64,000 nt of DNA from Pyrus communis (GCF_963583255.1 NC_084803.1:14829428-14893427); one strand, 5' to 3'; shown: positions 39,129 to 57,575, numbered from the stretch's first letter. The notes: generated from the letters alone by a model not told the origin. Program-made: numbers and translations.

Positions 39129-41150
39129 GAACCCTAAAATTTTCACCTTTCTTTGCCAAGGAAGCAAACCAACCTCCCAGAAAGTGATACAATCAACTGG
39201 AGTTCATGAATACTACATAATCAAGAAAACATCGAAAATAAACAAGAAACTCAAAAATTCATCCAATAACATGAATAAAATATTGGTATTGAAAGAATCT
39301 GCAGATTTAAGCTCAACAGCATAAGCTCCAAAAGAAGTGGATAAAACAGGGTTTAAGAAGCAGAAATTCTCATTAATAAGTAGATCTAATCATGAAACAC
39401 AATAGCTAGTTGATGAGTATTAAGTAGAAATGCTTAATTACCAACAAATAGATGAAATTAAAGTGAAAAAGCAGCTTGTGAGGAAAGTGCTTACTTTGAG
39501 GGAAAAGCAAGAGCTCTCTAAAAAGACAATTTTTATTTGTGCGAAAACAAGAAGATACATATTTTAGCAACATTCGATTCAACAGTGAAAGGGAATTTAA
39601 AAAGTCAAAAAAAACAGTGAAAGAAGGAAAATAAACCTCAGAATGTCGATTCGAGATGAAAAGACAACTAACCGAGCATCTACCGACTTAATCCAAAGAA
39701 CTGGACTAAAACCCGGAAACCCTTCTCAGGAAAACTTAATTCCGCCACAACGACATCCCGTTGCGTCGAAATTTCCTCTCCAAGAACAACTAGAATTGGC
39801 CAACTGGGCTTCTAACTTTCTATCTAAAGAACATGAAAGGCATACAAAATGCAAAAAGATTAATAAAGTTTGGAACTTTATGCATAAATTGTCACACATA
39901 AGTAGAAAGTTCTCATGTATTGTTGGGAGCATATAATTCGCATGCTTCTAAATGTGGGTCGGAAATCAATACCAGGCAGAAAGCAAGGGACTTTGTTGGA
40001 CCTGATGAGATGTTGCTCCATGACATGAGGATGACGATCTCGGAATTCTCAGTGGCAAACAAAATCGTGTTTGTGGAGCAATTTCCCTCTTTTTCTCACC
40101 ATGTAAAGTCGGGAGGTGTCTAATTGTTGCAGGACTTCTGCTTCCGTTTAGGATATTTTTGCACCAAGTGATCACAACCCACGAAAATGACGTAATTGAC
40201 GTGTCTTACCTTCTGTCTTTGTTTTTCTTCTCGCACGGGCTGGTCCAGAGAGTTTTGAGATCCAGAGCGATGTAAAAAAATGTGTCCTCATTTCATATAA
40301 AAAAAATATTTATTTTCACATGTAAAATATCGATAAAATTATATTTAGAAAAACACTTCAAGTTCAATAATTTAGAAACATAGAATAATTAATTTATTTT
40401 GTATCAAGAGAAGGAAGCTAAAAAACTTTGGGCTTACAAGTAGATGAATTATAAGTTTTGTTTTTCATCTGAACTTTTAAAGTGTTTTTGTATAAATCAT
40501 GAGTTATTTTTTTCTTATTTACTAACCTTGGCAATATAAGACTAAAAAAATATTAATGTTTTTGAATCTTTAAGGATATGTATAAGTAATGAATGAACAC
40601 TAAATTAAACATTTTGATGACACGTAATATTATTTGCAAATTTGGTCTAAAAGTTTAGTATATGCATTATTCTTTACTAAAGATTAGACTTGAATTGGAA
40701 TGGATATTTAAAAATAGCAACTCACATAGCTCCTAGCTAGTAAATAAATTGACAACCAAACAAAAATTTGTAAAAATTGAAGAAAATAAACATGTACATA
40801 GCATTTCGAACTTATGACCTCTCGTTAATTTTAAATAACAAAAACCATTACTTCTAATTAAACTTCTTGATCATTTAGCCAAATTTTATAAATTTATACT
40901 ATTATGAAAAGAAATTTATAAAAATAGGAATGTAAATCAGCACACTTGGTGTTTTGAACCTAAGATGTCCTCATTCATTTTAAACAATAAAACCACCAAT
41001 TCTAGGTAAATTTCTTTGTCACTAAACCAAATTTTATACATTTATACTCTTATAAAAACATATATAAATATATCACCCTAATAATTTTGGTGCCTCAATT
41101 TTTTTTGGGCCCCGGATGGTTGCACTAGACCTGGGCTGGGCCTGCTTCTC
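39129..41150. other. GLR-1 5' flank and spacer, partly duplicated at 62159-63485
   Basis: The part 39550-40240 is the 5' leader and promoter side of GLR copy 1. It recurs at 62159-62535, 62722-62955 and 63405-63485 in the same order. The part 40250-41150 is AT-rich and has no counterpart there. No extra gene is supported; the small shared ORFs are duplicated spacer. Confidence 0.6.
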
Positions 41151-41350
41151 ACCGACTTGTTTGGGGTTGTTTTCAGAATGACTAAAGTTACTTTCAAACA
41201 ACCAAAAACGCTTTATAGAGAATGTACTTACGTCACATGCTTGTTCAACATATTTACAATAAAAACACTTTTAGCATAAACTCATATAACCACAAGTATT
41301 CTTTAGAAAAGCAATCGCAAAACGGACAGTGAGGCATGCAACAAGATAAA
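41151..41350. mobile_element. MITE-like stretch, matched at about 63487-63700
   Basis: Starts near TTGTTTTCAGAATGACTAAA and ends near GAAAAGCAATCGCAAAACGG, with partly inverted ends. Its counterpart in the distal duplicated segment shows it is older than that duplication. Confidence 0.45.
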
Positions 41351-41597
41351 TAAAATAAATAAATGAAAAAATATATACAAGTGGTGACATCCAAAAACAT
41401 TTACTTGACTCGAATATGACTCTAGGAAACCAGTGGAAGTGGTACCTTTATGAGCAAAGAAGCGTACGCCCGTGGCTTCCACCTTCTCATATGCTTCTCC
41501 TATTGCTGCTTATGCACAGACAAGAAAAAGAATGTGGTCCATTTTTGACTCTCGGGCCTCAATCAGAAACGGTATTTGTTCAGTTAATTCCAACATG

Positions 41598-41812
41598 ATC
41601 CTCTTCAGATCTTTTTACAGGATTTTGAGGATCCGTGAATCGTATCTGTTCATCATACATTCTGCAGTCAATTTTTGTCAAATACTGTTTATGTTTATTT
41701 TTATATAAAAATATTTAAAATAATTTTTGAACGCAGGATATACAATAAATTGACACGATTCACGAATTTCTGGAATCCTCACAAAGAGGATCCGACGAGG
41801 ATCTGGACTCCA
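41598..41812. mobile_element. GAGGATCC-type MITE, copy 3
   Basis: Ends ATCCTCTTCAGATC and GAGGATCTGGACTCC, interior with CGTGAATCGTATCTGTTCATC and its inverse. It falls in a segment (41400-41865) missing from the homologous region near 63740, so it may have inserted after the duplication. Confidence 0.6.
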
Positions 41813-42654
41813 ATTAATTGGCTTAACCTGGATTCCAGGTTTTAAGATGGTCCCCTGGAAGCCATAGCCACTTGTGAACCATATTATATGGACCATGTGG
41901 TCCATACTGGACACTGAGTTGAGTTGGCTGCTTTCACCAAAATGATTTAGCACACATGCTCAAGATTCTTTTTTAAACAAGAGAACTCTGCACACCAATT
42001 TATCATTCAGACCAATGTGGACGTACCACCTCTAAATATCTTCGTCAGAATTTCCAAAACTCATCGAGTGTGCCACTCTAAAATCTCTAGACGACTTGGG
42101 GTAAGAATTCTGTTGACTACAAGTTGTCTTTGAGAAACCGGAGTATGTATCTCACGAGCTGTTAAGTTTTAGTCACCTAAATTCCTACCTTAAGTCATTT
42201 AATAATCTTTAAGTGGCAAAAATAGCATTGACAAACGGCTCACATTGCATTACAAATGGTACGTTTGACTAGACTTCACAAAACATGAGGCACTGGAACG
42301 GTTTTCAGCTTGGGTGGTCCTTGCATAATAGTTCAAGTTTTGTGTCTACAATTTTCCATTTTAATAAAAAATTTGAATTCGTCACATCGTACTATAGAGT
42401 TAATTGGTATTCCTTTTCATAATGGTGATGAGTCTTAAGTACGAAATTTTAATTATAAATCTTTTCAACAAACGGTTGTTATTTACGAGATTTGAACTTA
42501 TGACATCTTCCCACAAACACTTATACAACAACCACCTGTCAATGACATAAGTGTTTGTTTGAGTTAAACTTACATCAAGTGATTTAATTTTATACCAATT
42601 ATAGTACTAACTTAAGTTTCTAATGATTAGGCTTTTGGCTCAGCAAAAGGATAA

Positions 42655-42795
42655 TGCTATTCACACACCAATTTTTACTTCTCACACACCTCTTAAATTC
42701 TAGGCCGTTGGATCAAATGAATTGAAGAAGATCAATAACCAAAAATTAACAATGGTGTGTGAGAGGTAAAAATGAAGGTGAGAATAGCACTATCC
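42655..42795. mobile_element. MITE just downstream of GLR copy 2
   Basis: GGATAATGCTATTCACACAC is mirrored by GTGAGAATAGCACTATCC, 140 bp in all, non-coding. It ends about 20 bases past the GLR-2 stop codon (minus strand), so it probably lies in the 3' UTR. Confidence 0.7.
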
Positions 42796-42817
42796 TAGAA
42801 AAAAAGTTAACGTTTAA

Positions 42818-49063
<6,246 letters not shown>

Positions 49064-49078
49064 GTTTGAGCTCCAAAA

Positions 49079-49222
49079 GGAGGAACAACGAGTAAGGCCA
49101 GTTGGCTAGAACAATATGCTTGCTCCCTCCTTGTGCACAAGTTCGAATCCCCCTCTCTGCATGTTATAGAGTAGTTTATACGTTGTATAGAAAGCCAAAT
49201 TACAGTAAGAACAATAGAACAT
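49079..49222 (+). mobile_element. SINE immediately upstream of the GLR-2 start codon
   Basis: A tRNA-like head, AGTAAGGCCAGTTGGCTAGA, and a B-box-like AAGTTCGAATCCCCC are followed by a tail ending near GTTGTATAG and on to 49222. GCTCCAAAA flanks it at 49070-49078 and 49223-49231, a likely 9-bp target duplication. It reads in the opposite direction to the GLR gene and would form most of its proximal 5' UTR or promoter. It is not a working tRNA gene. Confidence 0.75.
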
Positions 49223-49231
49223 GCTCCAAAA

Positions 49232-50265
49232 ACACATGCATGCATGTTGTCCAAAAATACCTAATAAATCAATCAAACGTGAACAAGATCAATCTGAAGG
49301 GCATAACGAATAATGATTAAAGCTTACATTATGTATCGTCACTCAAGCCAAACACGTACGAATGAGCTACACGAGAAGGACAGTACGAAACTTCCGTATT
49401 TTTAAGTCCAGAAATGGCCTGTGTGTTGTGCAGAATGACCAAAGGATTATATAGGCACCAAAACATCACTGGAAAACATGAGCGATCCAATAAGCTTGAA
49501 GTCCGCGGGGACATCAGCTGGTGTGAAAATTTGAGTGTACACTGTACACGGTCTTGAAGAAAAGTATCAGAACCAAATAAACAAAAATTTATGACATGAT
49601 CAAACAAAAAATCATCTTGCTTTTGGGAAAATGTACTTTGCTATGTAAGTAGCTGATACCGAACACAAATCTAGAATATGAAAAACTATAGCTCGAAGTT
49701 GTGTATGAAAATTGTAACTCTCAATCTACAATGCGTATTTCGACGACGACAAAAATGGTTACGATATGTACACTTTGACATTCTTAAACAACAAAAAGCA
49801 ACCAAACTCAATAAGCGGGTGCATTTTATTCATCACCCTCAAGTGGTGGTAATGCTCATCATTCTAGTTATTATCATTAGATGAATTTAAACTTTGATAT
49901 TTGTGTCTCTATACTGTACAGATTTGAAATTTAAACTCTTACGATAATAATAAATAAGGTTACAAGCATCATCATCACTTGAATGTGGTAAGAAAAAATA
50001 TAGCAAAAGATAAAGGTTTTTTGAAAATTTTCTTTTAAAGAAATGTTAAGGAGACTCTCTCAAGGTAGGACTCTTCATGGACTTTCTGCCACGCCGTAAT
50101 TAAACGTTAATTCATATGTCAACACTATAAAAAATTATGCGAAAAACATGAGGTGACAGAAAATTTATGAAGAATCTCATTTTGAAAGAATCTTCTTAAC
50201 ATTTTTTTTGTTTTTTTAATCAAAAAAATCTTAGTCACCAATATTGGACAGCAGGCATGGGAATG
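49232..50265. other. GLR-2 upstream region, no supported gene
   Basis: Contains distal promoter sequence. The ORF near 49329-49607 on the minus strand has no domain or splice context. Confidence 0.4.
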
Positions 50266-50274
50266 GGCAACTAG

Positions 50275-50414
50275 GAGAAATTTTTAGGTGTACCCTCACT
50301 CATTAGAATTTGATTTTATTTATTTATTGAAAAATAAGTGAGGGGTAAGTGAGGATTTATGAGTGAGGGTACACCAAAATTTTTTGGTGTACCCGGTACA
50401 CCTAAAAATTTCTC
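50275..50414. mobile_element. Mutator-type MITE with perfect 9-bp target duplication
   Basis: The ends GAGAAATTTTTAGGTGTACC and their inverse enclose 140 bp. GGCAACTAG is perfectly repeated at 50266-50274 and 50415-50423. The right arm contains a second internal inversion (GGGTACACCAAAATTTTTTGG). Non-coding. Confidence 0.92.
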
Positions 50415-50510
50415 GGCAACTAGTGTACCATTATCCAATTGACTTGACTTGACTTGATTAATAGCCACTTCCGGAAAGTGGTGATCACCACTATCTTAAC
50501 GAAGGATAAT

Positions 50511-50681
50511 GTTAAGGTAATAAATTCTTAAATCAAATTTACAAATTAAATTATGTGTCGTCAGTAAGAAATAAATAGGTTAATCAACACTTAAGTGATA
50601 ATTCAATCATCAACAACCATATCATTTAGTTTACTAAATTTTATTTAAAATTTTGGTCTTCCTGACATTACCCTTTCAGCA
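50511..50681. mobile_element. MITE family with GGTCTTCCT end, copy 1
   Basis: The ends GTTAAGGTAATAAATTCTTA and TTTTGGTCTTCCTGACATTA flank a conserved ATGTGTCRYCARTARRAAATA core. Copies are also at 50703-50869 and 52815-52977. Confidence 0.6.
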
Positions 50682-50702
50682 AAGTGTATCTTATTTTTTT
50701 AT

Positions 50703-50869
50703 TTAGATAATGCTAAGTAGATCAAATTTACAAATCAAATGATGTGTCACCAATAGAAAATAAGAACGTTAATTATTACTTAATAATAATCCAATAATCA
50801 ATATTCACATTATTTGGTTCACAAAAATTGGTTTAGAAATTTGGTCTTCCTAGCATTATCTTTTTTTTA
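50703..50869. mobile_element. MITE family with GGTCTTCCT end, copy 2
   Basis: GATAATGCTAAGTAGATC on the left and TTGGTCTTCCTAGCATTATC on the right are inverted repeats. Only about 20 bp separate it from copy 1. Confidence 0.7.
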
Positions 50870-51319
50870 TTCTTACAAATGATACCGTTAGTTAGTTAGA
50901 TAGCTAAATATTAAGAAATAGAGAATTAGTGTGGATTACTTTTCGCTATTACGATAAAACGTTATCCTCTAAGGTGGTCATTTTATTCTCCACAACAGTT
51001 CTCACTGATCACCAAAAAAATTTATTGTCCTATAATTAGTAGTATAAACTGTGCTTTTTTTTTTTTAATCATGTGATGTAAGAAAGATAAACACATCTAT
51101 ATATCTATATATAAAGAGAACACAAAAGGTGGATAGTGTTTTATGTGTCACATGCCTCCAAGACAAAAAAAAACTTCAAAAGTATTCCAAAATAATGCAT
51201 CAAATAAGGTAAGGGTATTTTTGTCATTTTAATAGTGTTTTTTTTAATAATTAAATATTTTTTTGCTCTTTTTTTCATATGTATATTTTTTTATTTTAAA
51301 AATTAGTGCCTCACACTAG

Positions 51320-51800
51320 GCTAGTAATAATGTGATTCAATTTCTCTATTTTTAAACACATTCAAAACATCTTAAGAGGTGTGTAATGCCGGTTATAAAA
51401 AAAAAAGTCTTTCATACACGGATAATAATGTGATTAAATGAGTTGTGAAATGATTTTTTTTTTAACAAACGATATTATCTACACTAAGGGGGAGGGGGTG
51501 GGCTTGGCCTCACAATTGACTAGCAATAATGTGATTCAATCAGTTGTTTATTAAATATTATTTTCTCTATTTTTAAACACGTTCAAAACATTTTAAGAGG
51601 CATGTAATGCCGGTTATAAAAAAATATTTTTCGCATGCGGATAATAATGTAATTAAATTAGTTGTTAAATAATTATTTTTTTTAACAAACGATATTACCT
51701 ACACTAAGGGGGAGGAGATGAGCTTAACCTCACAATGAGCTATCAATAATGTAATTCAATCAATTGTTTATTAAATACTATTTTCTCTATATTTAATGTA
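51320..51800 (+). repeat. Satellite-like tandem repeat, about 200-220 bp unit, 2.2 copies
   Basis: Unit starts CTAGYAATAATGTGATTCAA occur at about 51321, 51519 and 51739. Shared marks are AATGCCGGTTATAAAAAAA, ATTCAAAACAT.TTAAGAGG, TAACAAACGATATTA and CTACACTAAGGGGGAGG. Confidence 0.85.
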
Positions 51801-52620
51801 AATTCTACAAAGATTGATTTTATTATGTGAATTCAGCTACTTTAATTGGTTTATGAGGGTTTTTTTAGCATGATCTAAGATTATTCATTTACTTCAAATA
51901 TTTGACTTTCCTTTTGTCAATTTACTCATATAAATACATTTAAAACATGTAAGTCACGCGTAGCACGTTGTGATTAAAAAAATGTCGTTTGCATGTGTGT
52001 GAGCACGTGCATGAAGGCTAGTGGTTGAGAGAGTGGAGAAGGTGCTAGTAGCCACTAACCTATGTCGGGAATATGAGGAGACTTTAGAAGCCTGATTAAT
52101 GAAAATGGATTGCATAAAATAATCAACCAAGTCATTGGGAGGAAAATGGAGATTAACATTCATGACATAAGTACTCAGTTACTATAACGTTTTGTTAATA
52201 ATATAATGTTATGTGCAATTTTTTTTACACAAACAATTACAATATACTTGTCTCATAAAAGTTAGTCTCGGTAAAAATAAGTTTCTATCTTTTCAATAAC
52301 CCCACGTGTTTCCGCGCACACTTACTTCACAACATACAATATATTCCAAGGATGACCAAGGTAAACTCCCTAATCTGAGGTCTCAACTAATGAGACCATG
52401 GTAAACTCCCTAGTCTGAGGTCTCAACTAATCATGTGTTCATAACTAACGCGTTATGCTTCTGGACTTCTTGTTGTGTCACACGTCTAAACATTTGTACC
52501 ATGTTCAGCCTTTTGGACTCTTCACATGTGTTTCATACTTATTGTAGAAGAAAAACTTACATGCACTTGAGATTTCATGAACGGCCATATTACAATTATA
52601 AATTTAAATATATATATATT
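51801..52620. other. Intergenic, no supported gene
   Basis: A 40-bp unit containing TGAGGTCTCAACTAAT is duplicated in tandem at about 52358-52437. Otherwise uninformative AT-rich DNA. Confidence 0.5.
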
Positions 52621-52624
52621 TTTT

Positions 52625-53530
52625 AAAGATTAAGTATCTAAAACCCTCCAAACTTTTAATGTCATTTTAAATTGGTCTCAACTTTTTAACGTTCCAAATA
52701 AGTACTCAACCTTTTAAAAATGTCACATCTGTTAAGTTATAGTTAATTTTTCCATTAAATGGCTACAATGAGTCCCACTTTTTAGCTTATTTGGACACTA
52801 AAATAATAATAAAAGGTAATGATATGGAGACTAAATTTGTAGACAAAGTCTTGGAAACTAAATGACATGAAAGTTGATAATTGATTTATTACTTAAACAT
52901 TGATAAACGTGTTTATTTCAATTGGTAACATATCATTTAGTTTGCAAATTTAGTCCTCCTATCATTACACATAATAAAAATAATTTAAAATAAGACATGA
53001 AGATGAAAAAATAACAAGTGAATTCACACAAAAAAAAAAAAAAAAAAAAAAAGCAAAAATAAAGATCGGAAAACATCAAGCCCCCGCCACCTCCAAGCTC
53101 AACTTGGACCATCGAACTTCCCTCCCAACCTTTATATTCAAAACCCATTAACTGGTTCATCTTCCAGTTCTTCTTTGTGGCTGATGAAGATGGTGGTGGC
53201 TGCATCATGGCAGTCCATACCATTTTAGCAACCTTCATGACTTTCTTTTTTATATTCTTGAGCTGTAGGGTAGAGTTGGTGATTGGGTGTTGAGTTTGGA
53301 GGTGATGACCTGATGAGGGTGGTGGTGAATGTTACATAGTGGAGGTTATGCTTCCATGACCTTCTATTGATTTTAGAGACAAAGTAAGCCCCTTAACAAA
53401 AATTTAACTCGGGCTTAATCGATGTAACATTTTTAATAGGTTGGGTACTAGTTTGAAGTGTTTAAAAAGTTGAGACCAATTGAAATGACATTAAAAGTCA
53501 GAGATTTTCGGTACTTAATACTTCTCTTAG
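52625..53530. mobile_element. Long-TIR element carrying a gene-like fragment
   Basis: Inverted arms of about 130 bp (TTTTAATGTCATTTTAAATT and GGTCTCAACTTTTTAA on the left; TTAAAAAGTTGAGACCAATT and GAAATGACATTAAAAG on the right) enclose a MITE of the GGTCTTCCT family (52815-52977). They also enclose a less AT-rich stretch, about 53060-53240, whose minus-strand frame reads MKVAKMVWTAMMQPPPSSS. That stretch may be captured host coding sequence. No target duplication or transposase was seen. Confidence 0.55.
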
Positions 53531-53534
53531 TTTT

Positions 53535-53700
53535 TCTTTTTTAGTACATCGATATTTTTACACTAAAAAGATGGGGAGTTCGATTAAGCCATATAATGGG
53601 CAGCCTAATTGGGTATCGAATTCGCCATCTATGAGATTTGAACCTAAGACCTCTCGCTTCCAAGCGAAGATGAATACCATAATGGGCACACTAGAAAGAT
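53535..53700 (-). mobile_element. SINE on the minus strand
   Basis: Read on the minus strand it has GGTATTCATCTTCGCTTGG, a B-box-like GGTTCAAATCTC, GGCGAATTCGATACCC and a tail AGTGTAAAAATATCGATGTA then A-rich sequence. Organisation and wording match a SINE type I associate with Rosaceae. The target duplication is not clear. Confidence 0.6.
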
Positions 53701-54109
53701 AATTAACAATGTAATTCAAGTTTTGACAATGTAGTAGTTGAGAAGGGTCGAGAGCGTGGCATGTGAATAATGTGGCCTAAGTAGTCAATCCATGCACACC
53801 ACCAAAGGTCAATAATCACCACCATGGCCTATGATGATACGAAGCATAATGCATTTGTGACGTCAATACCTCTACTGGATAAGAAAATCCATCATCTTTA
53901 TTTGGCTTGTGCTATTTATTGATGTCACCTACCATAACACTAATCATCAAGTGGTGTTACTAGTTTAAGTTTATATAAAGAATAAATGGTGCTGCCTGTA
54001 TTTCATAAACATACCGTAGAATTCTTCATATGAATAAAATAATTCTAATTCTACTGAAGAAGGTGGTGTTGTAAAAGATTCTAATGGTAAATAGTTTCTA
54101 AAATTTTGT

Positions 54110-55057
54110 GCCAATTTAGGCATAGGTGTTCTCATGGTTTTCAATTTGGGTGGCACTTGCATAATTGTCCAAGTTTTGTTTCTCGAATTTTCCCTTCCGA
54201 TAAAAATTTGAAATTCATCATTTAATAGTGGTCTAGTGGTATTTTTATTCACTTAAATGAGAAGTCTTAAGTATGAAATTTTAATAATGAATTGATGGAA
54301 CAAAGTGCACACAAAGGTATAATTTAGAGACTAGGGCTATAATTATTCCAAAATAAAGGTAAAGCTTTTTGTTATAGCTATTTTCAATAAGTTGGCGTCC
54401 TCCTCCTTAAGACTATGCGAAGTTAAACTTCAATGGGTTGGTCAGTTTGGAGAAAGTGGCAACTACTTTTGTTCTTAGAAATGAGGACGGGCAATCGGTT
54501 GGAGTTGGTGCATTGAACCTTGATGGTGCCCCCATATCGGTTGCGGAGGCTGTTGCTTTAAAGGAAGGACTTATATTCGCCAGACGCAAAGGTGTGAAGA
54601 AACTGTTGTGGAAAGGGATTCCAAGCTGGTCCTTCAGGTGGTGCAAGGTGTTTGGATGCCCCTTTGGCATTTTAAACCTATTGTCGAGGATATCAAATTA
54701 TTGGCTTCTAAATTTCAGTATATCAGTTGGAAGCATATCTTCAGGGAAACAAATTTCGTGGTAGAAGAGTTATCTCATTTGGGTCTCTACTAACCCACAT
54801 TTAGGGATTATTGTCTTCCTTTATCGACCATGGAACGGTTGGATTAGAGGCTTTTTTTATAAAAAATCGTCGTTTATGACATTTGAACTCATACCATCTT
54901 CCCACAAACACTATTTACTATCCATTTGTCTATGACAAAAGTGTTTGTTTGAGTTAAACTTACATCAGGTGATTTAATATTATACTAATTACAGTATTGC
55001 ATTAAGTTTCTGATGATTAGGCTTTTTGGCTTAGCAAAAAAAGGACTCGTCATTTGT
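54110..55057. repeat. Second copy of the GLR 3' flanking region
   Basis: The blocks 54110-54290 and 54875-55057 match 42295-42450 and 42475-42655, the sequence downstream of GLR copy 2, in the same order. Shared wording includes TAAGTGTTTGTTTGAGTTAA or close variants. They are split by an insertion (about 54295-54870) carrying the RNase H-like fragment. Confidence 0.75.
54438..54793 (+). pseudogene. RNase H-like fragment of a LINE or related gene, frameshifted
   Basis: Frame one gives FVLRNEDGQSVGVGALNLDG and AEAVALKEGLIFARRKGVKK. The frame then shifts to ERDSKLVLQVVQGVW, LWHFKPIVEDIKLLASKFQY and WKHIFRETNFVVEELSHLG. This is the order of a plant RVT_3 RNase H-like domain (AEA..L..GL, E.DS, R..N...). 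The frameshift near 54605 and the lack of the upstream catalytic region indicate a dead fragment. Confidence 0.75.
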
Positions 55058-55182
55058 TTAAACACTTTGATCCAAACCATCAATGGAACTACTATGTTGA
55101 TCATGCACTACTTTAATTGAAGCCTTCTCAGTCCTCCTCCTCTTGGTTCTGCTTTTCACTTCCTCTTCTCTTTTATGCACAA
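55058..55182 (-). pseudogene. Remnant of a third GLR gene: last codons only
   Basis: On the minus strand the last roughly 40 codons match the tail of GLR copy 2, including [20 protein letters not shown] and IDGLD, and end in TAA at 55058-55060. Homology stops near 55182, inside the cytosolic tail, and no other GLR exon is found up to 62159. The frame of this short piece is still open. Confidence 0.8.
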
Positions 55183-55189
55183 AATCAAA

Positions 55190-57575
55190 ATTACTAAAAC
55201 ACCCAAATATAAATACTAAAAATCATCAGCCTATTGCATCACTGTTCACATTTGGAAGAGATGGATGTCAAAAGAGTTCTATAAGCTATGGGTTTTTGGG
55301 TTGAGCTCTGATTTCGAAGTGAAGGAAGTCCAAAGAGAGGCGAGAAGAGTGAGCTGGGTTTTGGTTTGACCTCATACCTTTGATTTCGAACAAAGGGATG
55401 TGATAGAGAGGTGAGAAGAGTGAGCTGGGTTTTGTACCATATTTTCTGTTTTGGTCGGAAAGTTCCATTTTTTCCGGCGACTAAAGCTTCGGCAGGCATA
55501 ATAAGGTAGGGTGTTTAGTTCCAAGTTCCTTCATCAATGATTAATGGAATAAATGAGTTGTTTGTAAGATGAATTAATTAAGGTTTGTGTTTCATGTTGG
55601 GGCCTATGGGTTGTGAAATAAATTTCAAGTTTTGACGTGCTACAAAACTAGGATGGAACAATTTCTGGTTCAAGTGTTCAATTACATAAATTTGTGAATT
55701 TTTTTCCGTAATGTGCATGTGATGTGCATATGGTGTGCATGGCTGCATCTTAATATGATAAGCGCGAATGTTCACTAGTTATGATGCACGTATGTTGTGC
55801 CTCGGGATTTAGCGAGTATGACCACAACCTAGTTGGCCTTAGCGAAAAACAAAATTAAGAAAAAACCTAGAGGACATTAAGAGTCATGCGTGTCCATGAA
55901 ATAACGACAACGAGTATCATGTTTTCCACGTGCACAGTTAAACGATGGTTGATATAAGTAACAAAACTTTTCAAACTGTCGCTGTAACCTTTTATATGTA
56001 ACAATTATGTTTTAATTGTATCCACTATACCAATATGTTGCCATTAAAGTTTCTCTCGTTTCTGTGCATATCATGTGCATGTACTGTATATATTATGTGC
56101 ATGTGGTATGCATGTAGTGTACATGGTGCATATCATGTGCATTAACGTAGTTTACTATTTTTTCCTTTGATTCAGAGGCAGATCCGACAATTACGAACAA
56201 GGCGAACAAGTTCATGAAACAATTTCCTTTGATTCAGTTGGGTTCTTTCATGCCCATTCAAACTGCAATTTTCAAATCCTTGAAGTATTTGAACCTAATC
56301 AAATTTGATACCATATAAAGTTTAGGGTCATTTATCTGATTGCCTCATTTTTTATTTTTTTATTTTTTATTTTTAATTTCGAAGAGAAAGTTGTGAGCTA
56401 TGGATTTTTGGTTTGAGCTCAAATCTGTGAGAATAACATGTGTATGTCGTGTACATGTCATGTAAATACAGTGTATGAGCAAGCTTAATACAAAGAAAGC
56501 GAACGAGTGCGCAAAACAATTTCATCTGTATCCTTCTCTCTTCCTTCTTTCCGCTCTGCTTTTTCTCTTTTCCCTAAAATTTATCTCTTCTCCAAAAGGC
56601 AACTGACATTTAATACATTTTTTCATAATTAAAATAAAAAATAAAAAAAAAATAAAAAACCCTATTTTAGTGCTTGTAAATTTGGATCAAGAGAGGGAGC
56701 AGAGGGATGGAGAAGGTAGAAGAAATGAAAACCCACATATAAATCAAAGAAAATGATAAAAAAAAATAACAAATCAAAATTGAAGGATTTGGATCTCCTC
56801 TAAGAAGCACCAAACCAATCACTTCAACTCCAAAAATCCATCAATCAAAAAGCAAAATTAAGCAAACCCAGTTTACAAAACCTACACATGAAATGGTAAA
56901 AATCGAAGACGTTGGGTGGTTTAGAGAGAGAGCTCTTGTGCATATTCAAAATGTAGAGAGAGAGAGAGAGAGAGAGCTTGGATGAAGAAGATGAGTGGGT
57001 TAGAGAGATAGAGCTTTTGGATGAAGAAGATGGGTAGATTAGGGTTCTTCAAACTGGAATTGGGAGAGAGAGATTTTCTATCTGTCCTCTATGTTTCTCT
57101 CTACAAAATAAGAAATGAGGGCTGGAATTTCTGGATAACCCATTTATATGAGAGGACAATTGGATCATTTCAAGGTATAGGAAAAATCCTATTTCTATCC
57201 AATTGTTGTGCATGGCATGTGCATATTTGAAAAGTCCTATTTATGTCCCAAGATTAAGAAATTGTCCTATTTCTGGGTATTTCCTTATTTTTAATTTGGA
57301 AACAATGATCTTAAGTCTTAACTTTAGCTTGGATAGATTATAAAAGATAAAATTAACTAAATTACAAGTTGTTTTTTTTTACCATGGTAAAGAAGCTCTT
57401 TTTGGTTATAAAATATTTCAAATTTCAATTCATTTGTCATATACCATAGTCCACTAGAGTCAAATAAAAAACATGCCAATATGAAAAAAAAACTACCAAA
57501 AACCAAGGCAAGTTAGCCTACGGGGTGCTAGTTGTTGTAGCTTGCAAGGTGGTTCAAAATATAGTGGCCTAGTAG
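55190..57575. other. Repeat-rich stretch replacing the third GLR body
   Basis: No gene is supported. A block with GAGAAGAGTGAGCTGGGTTTTG is tandemly repeated at 55330-55440, and TTTTGGTTTGAGCTC-like sequence returns near 56405. Many imperfect GCATGTG/GTGCAT repeats lie between 55700 and 57230. An AG-rich run is near 56955. Possibly one or more degraded transposons. Confidence 0.45.

Noticed and set aside
39643..39936. A 97-aa ORF nearly matched by a 93-aa ORF at 62223
   Set aside because: The shared sequence comes from the duplicated GLR 5' flank. Similarity between copies extends equally outside the frame, so it is not evidence of coding.
49085..49160. A possible tRNA gene upstream of GLR copy 2
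   Set aside because: A- and B-box-like words are present, but the sequence does not fold into a standard cloverleaf and has a SINE tail and flanking repeats.
55239..55499. Minus-strand ORFs of 60-86 aa with internal repeats
   Set aside because: They arise from a short tandem DNA repeat and have no domain.
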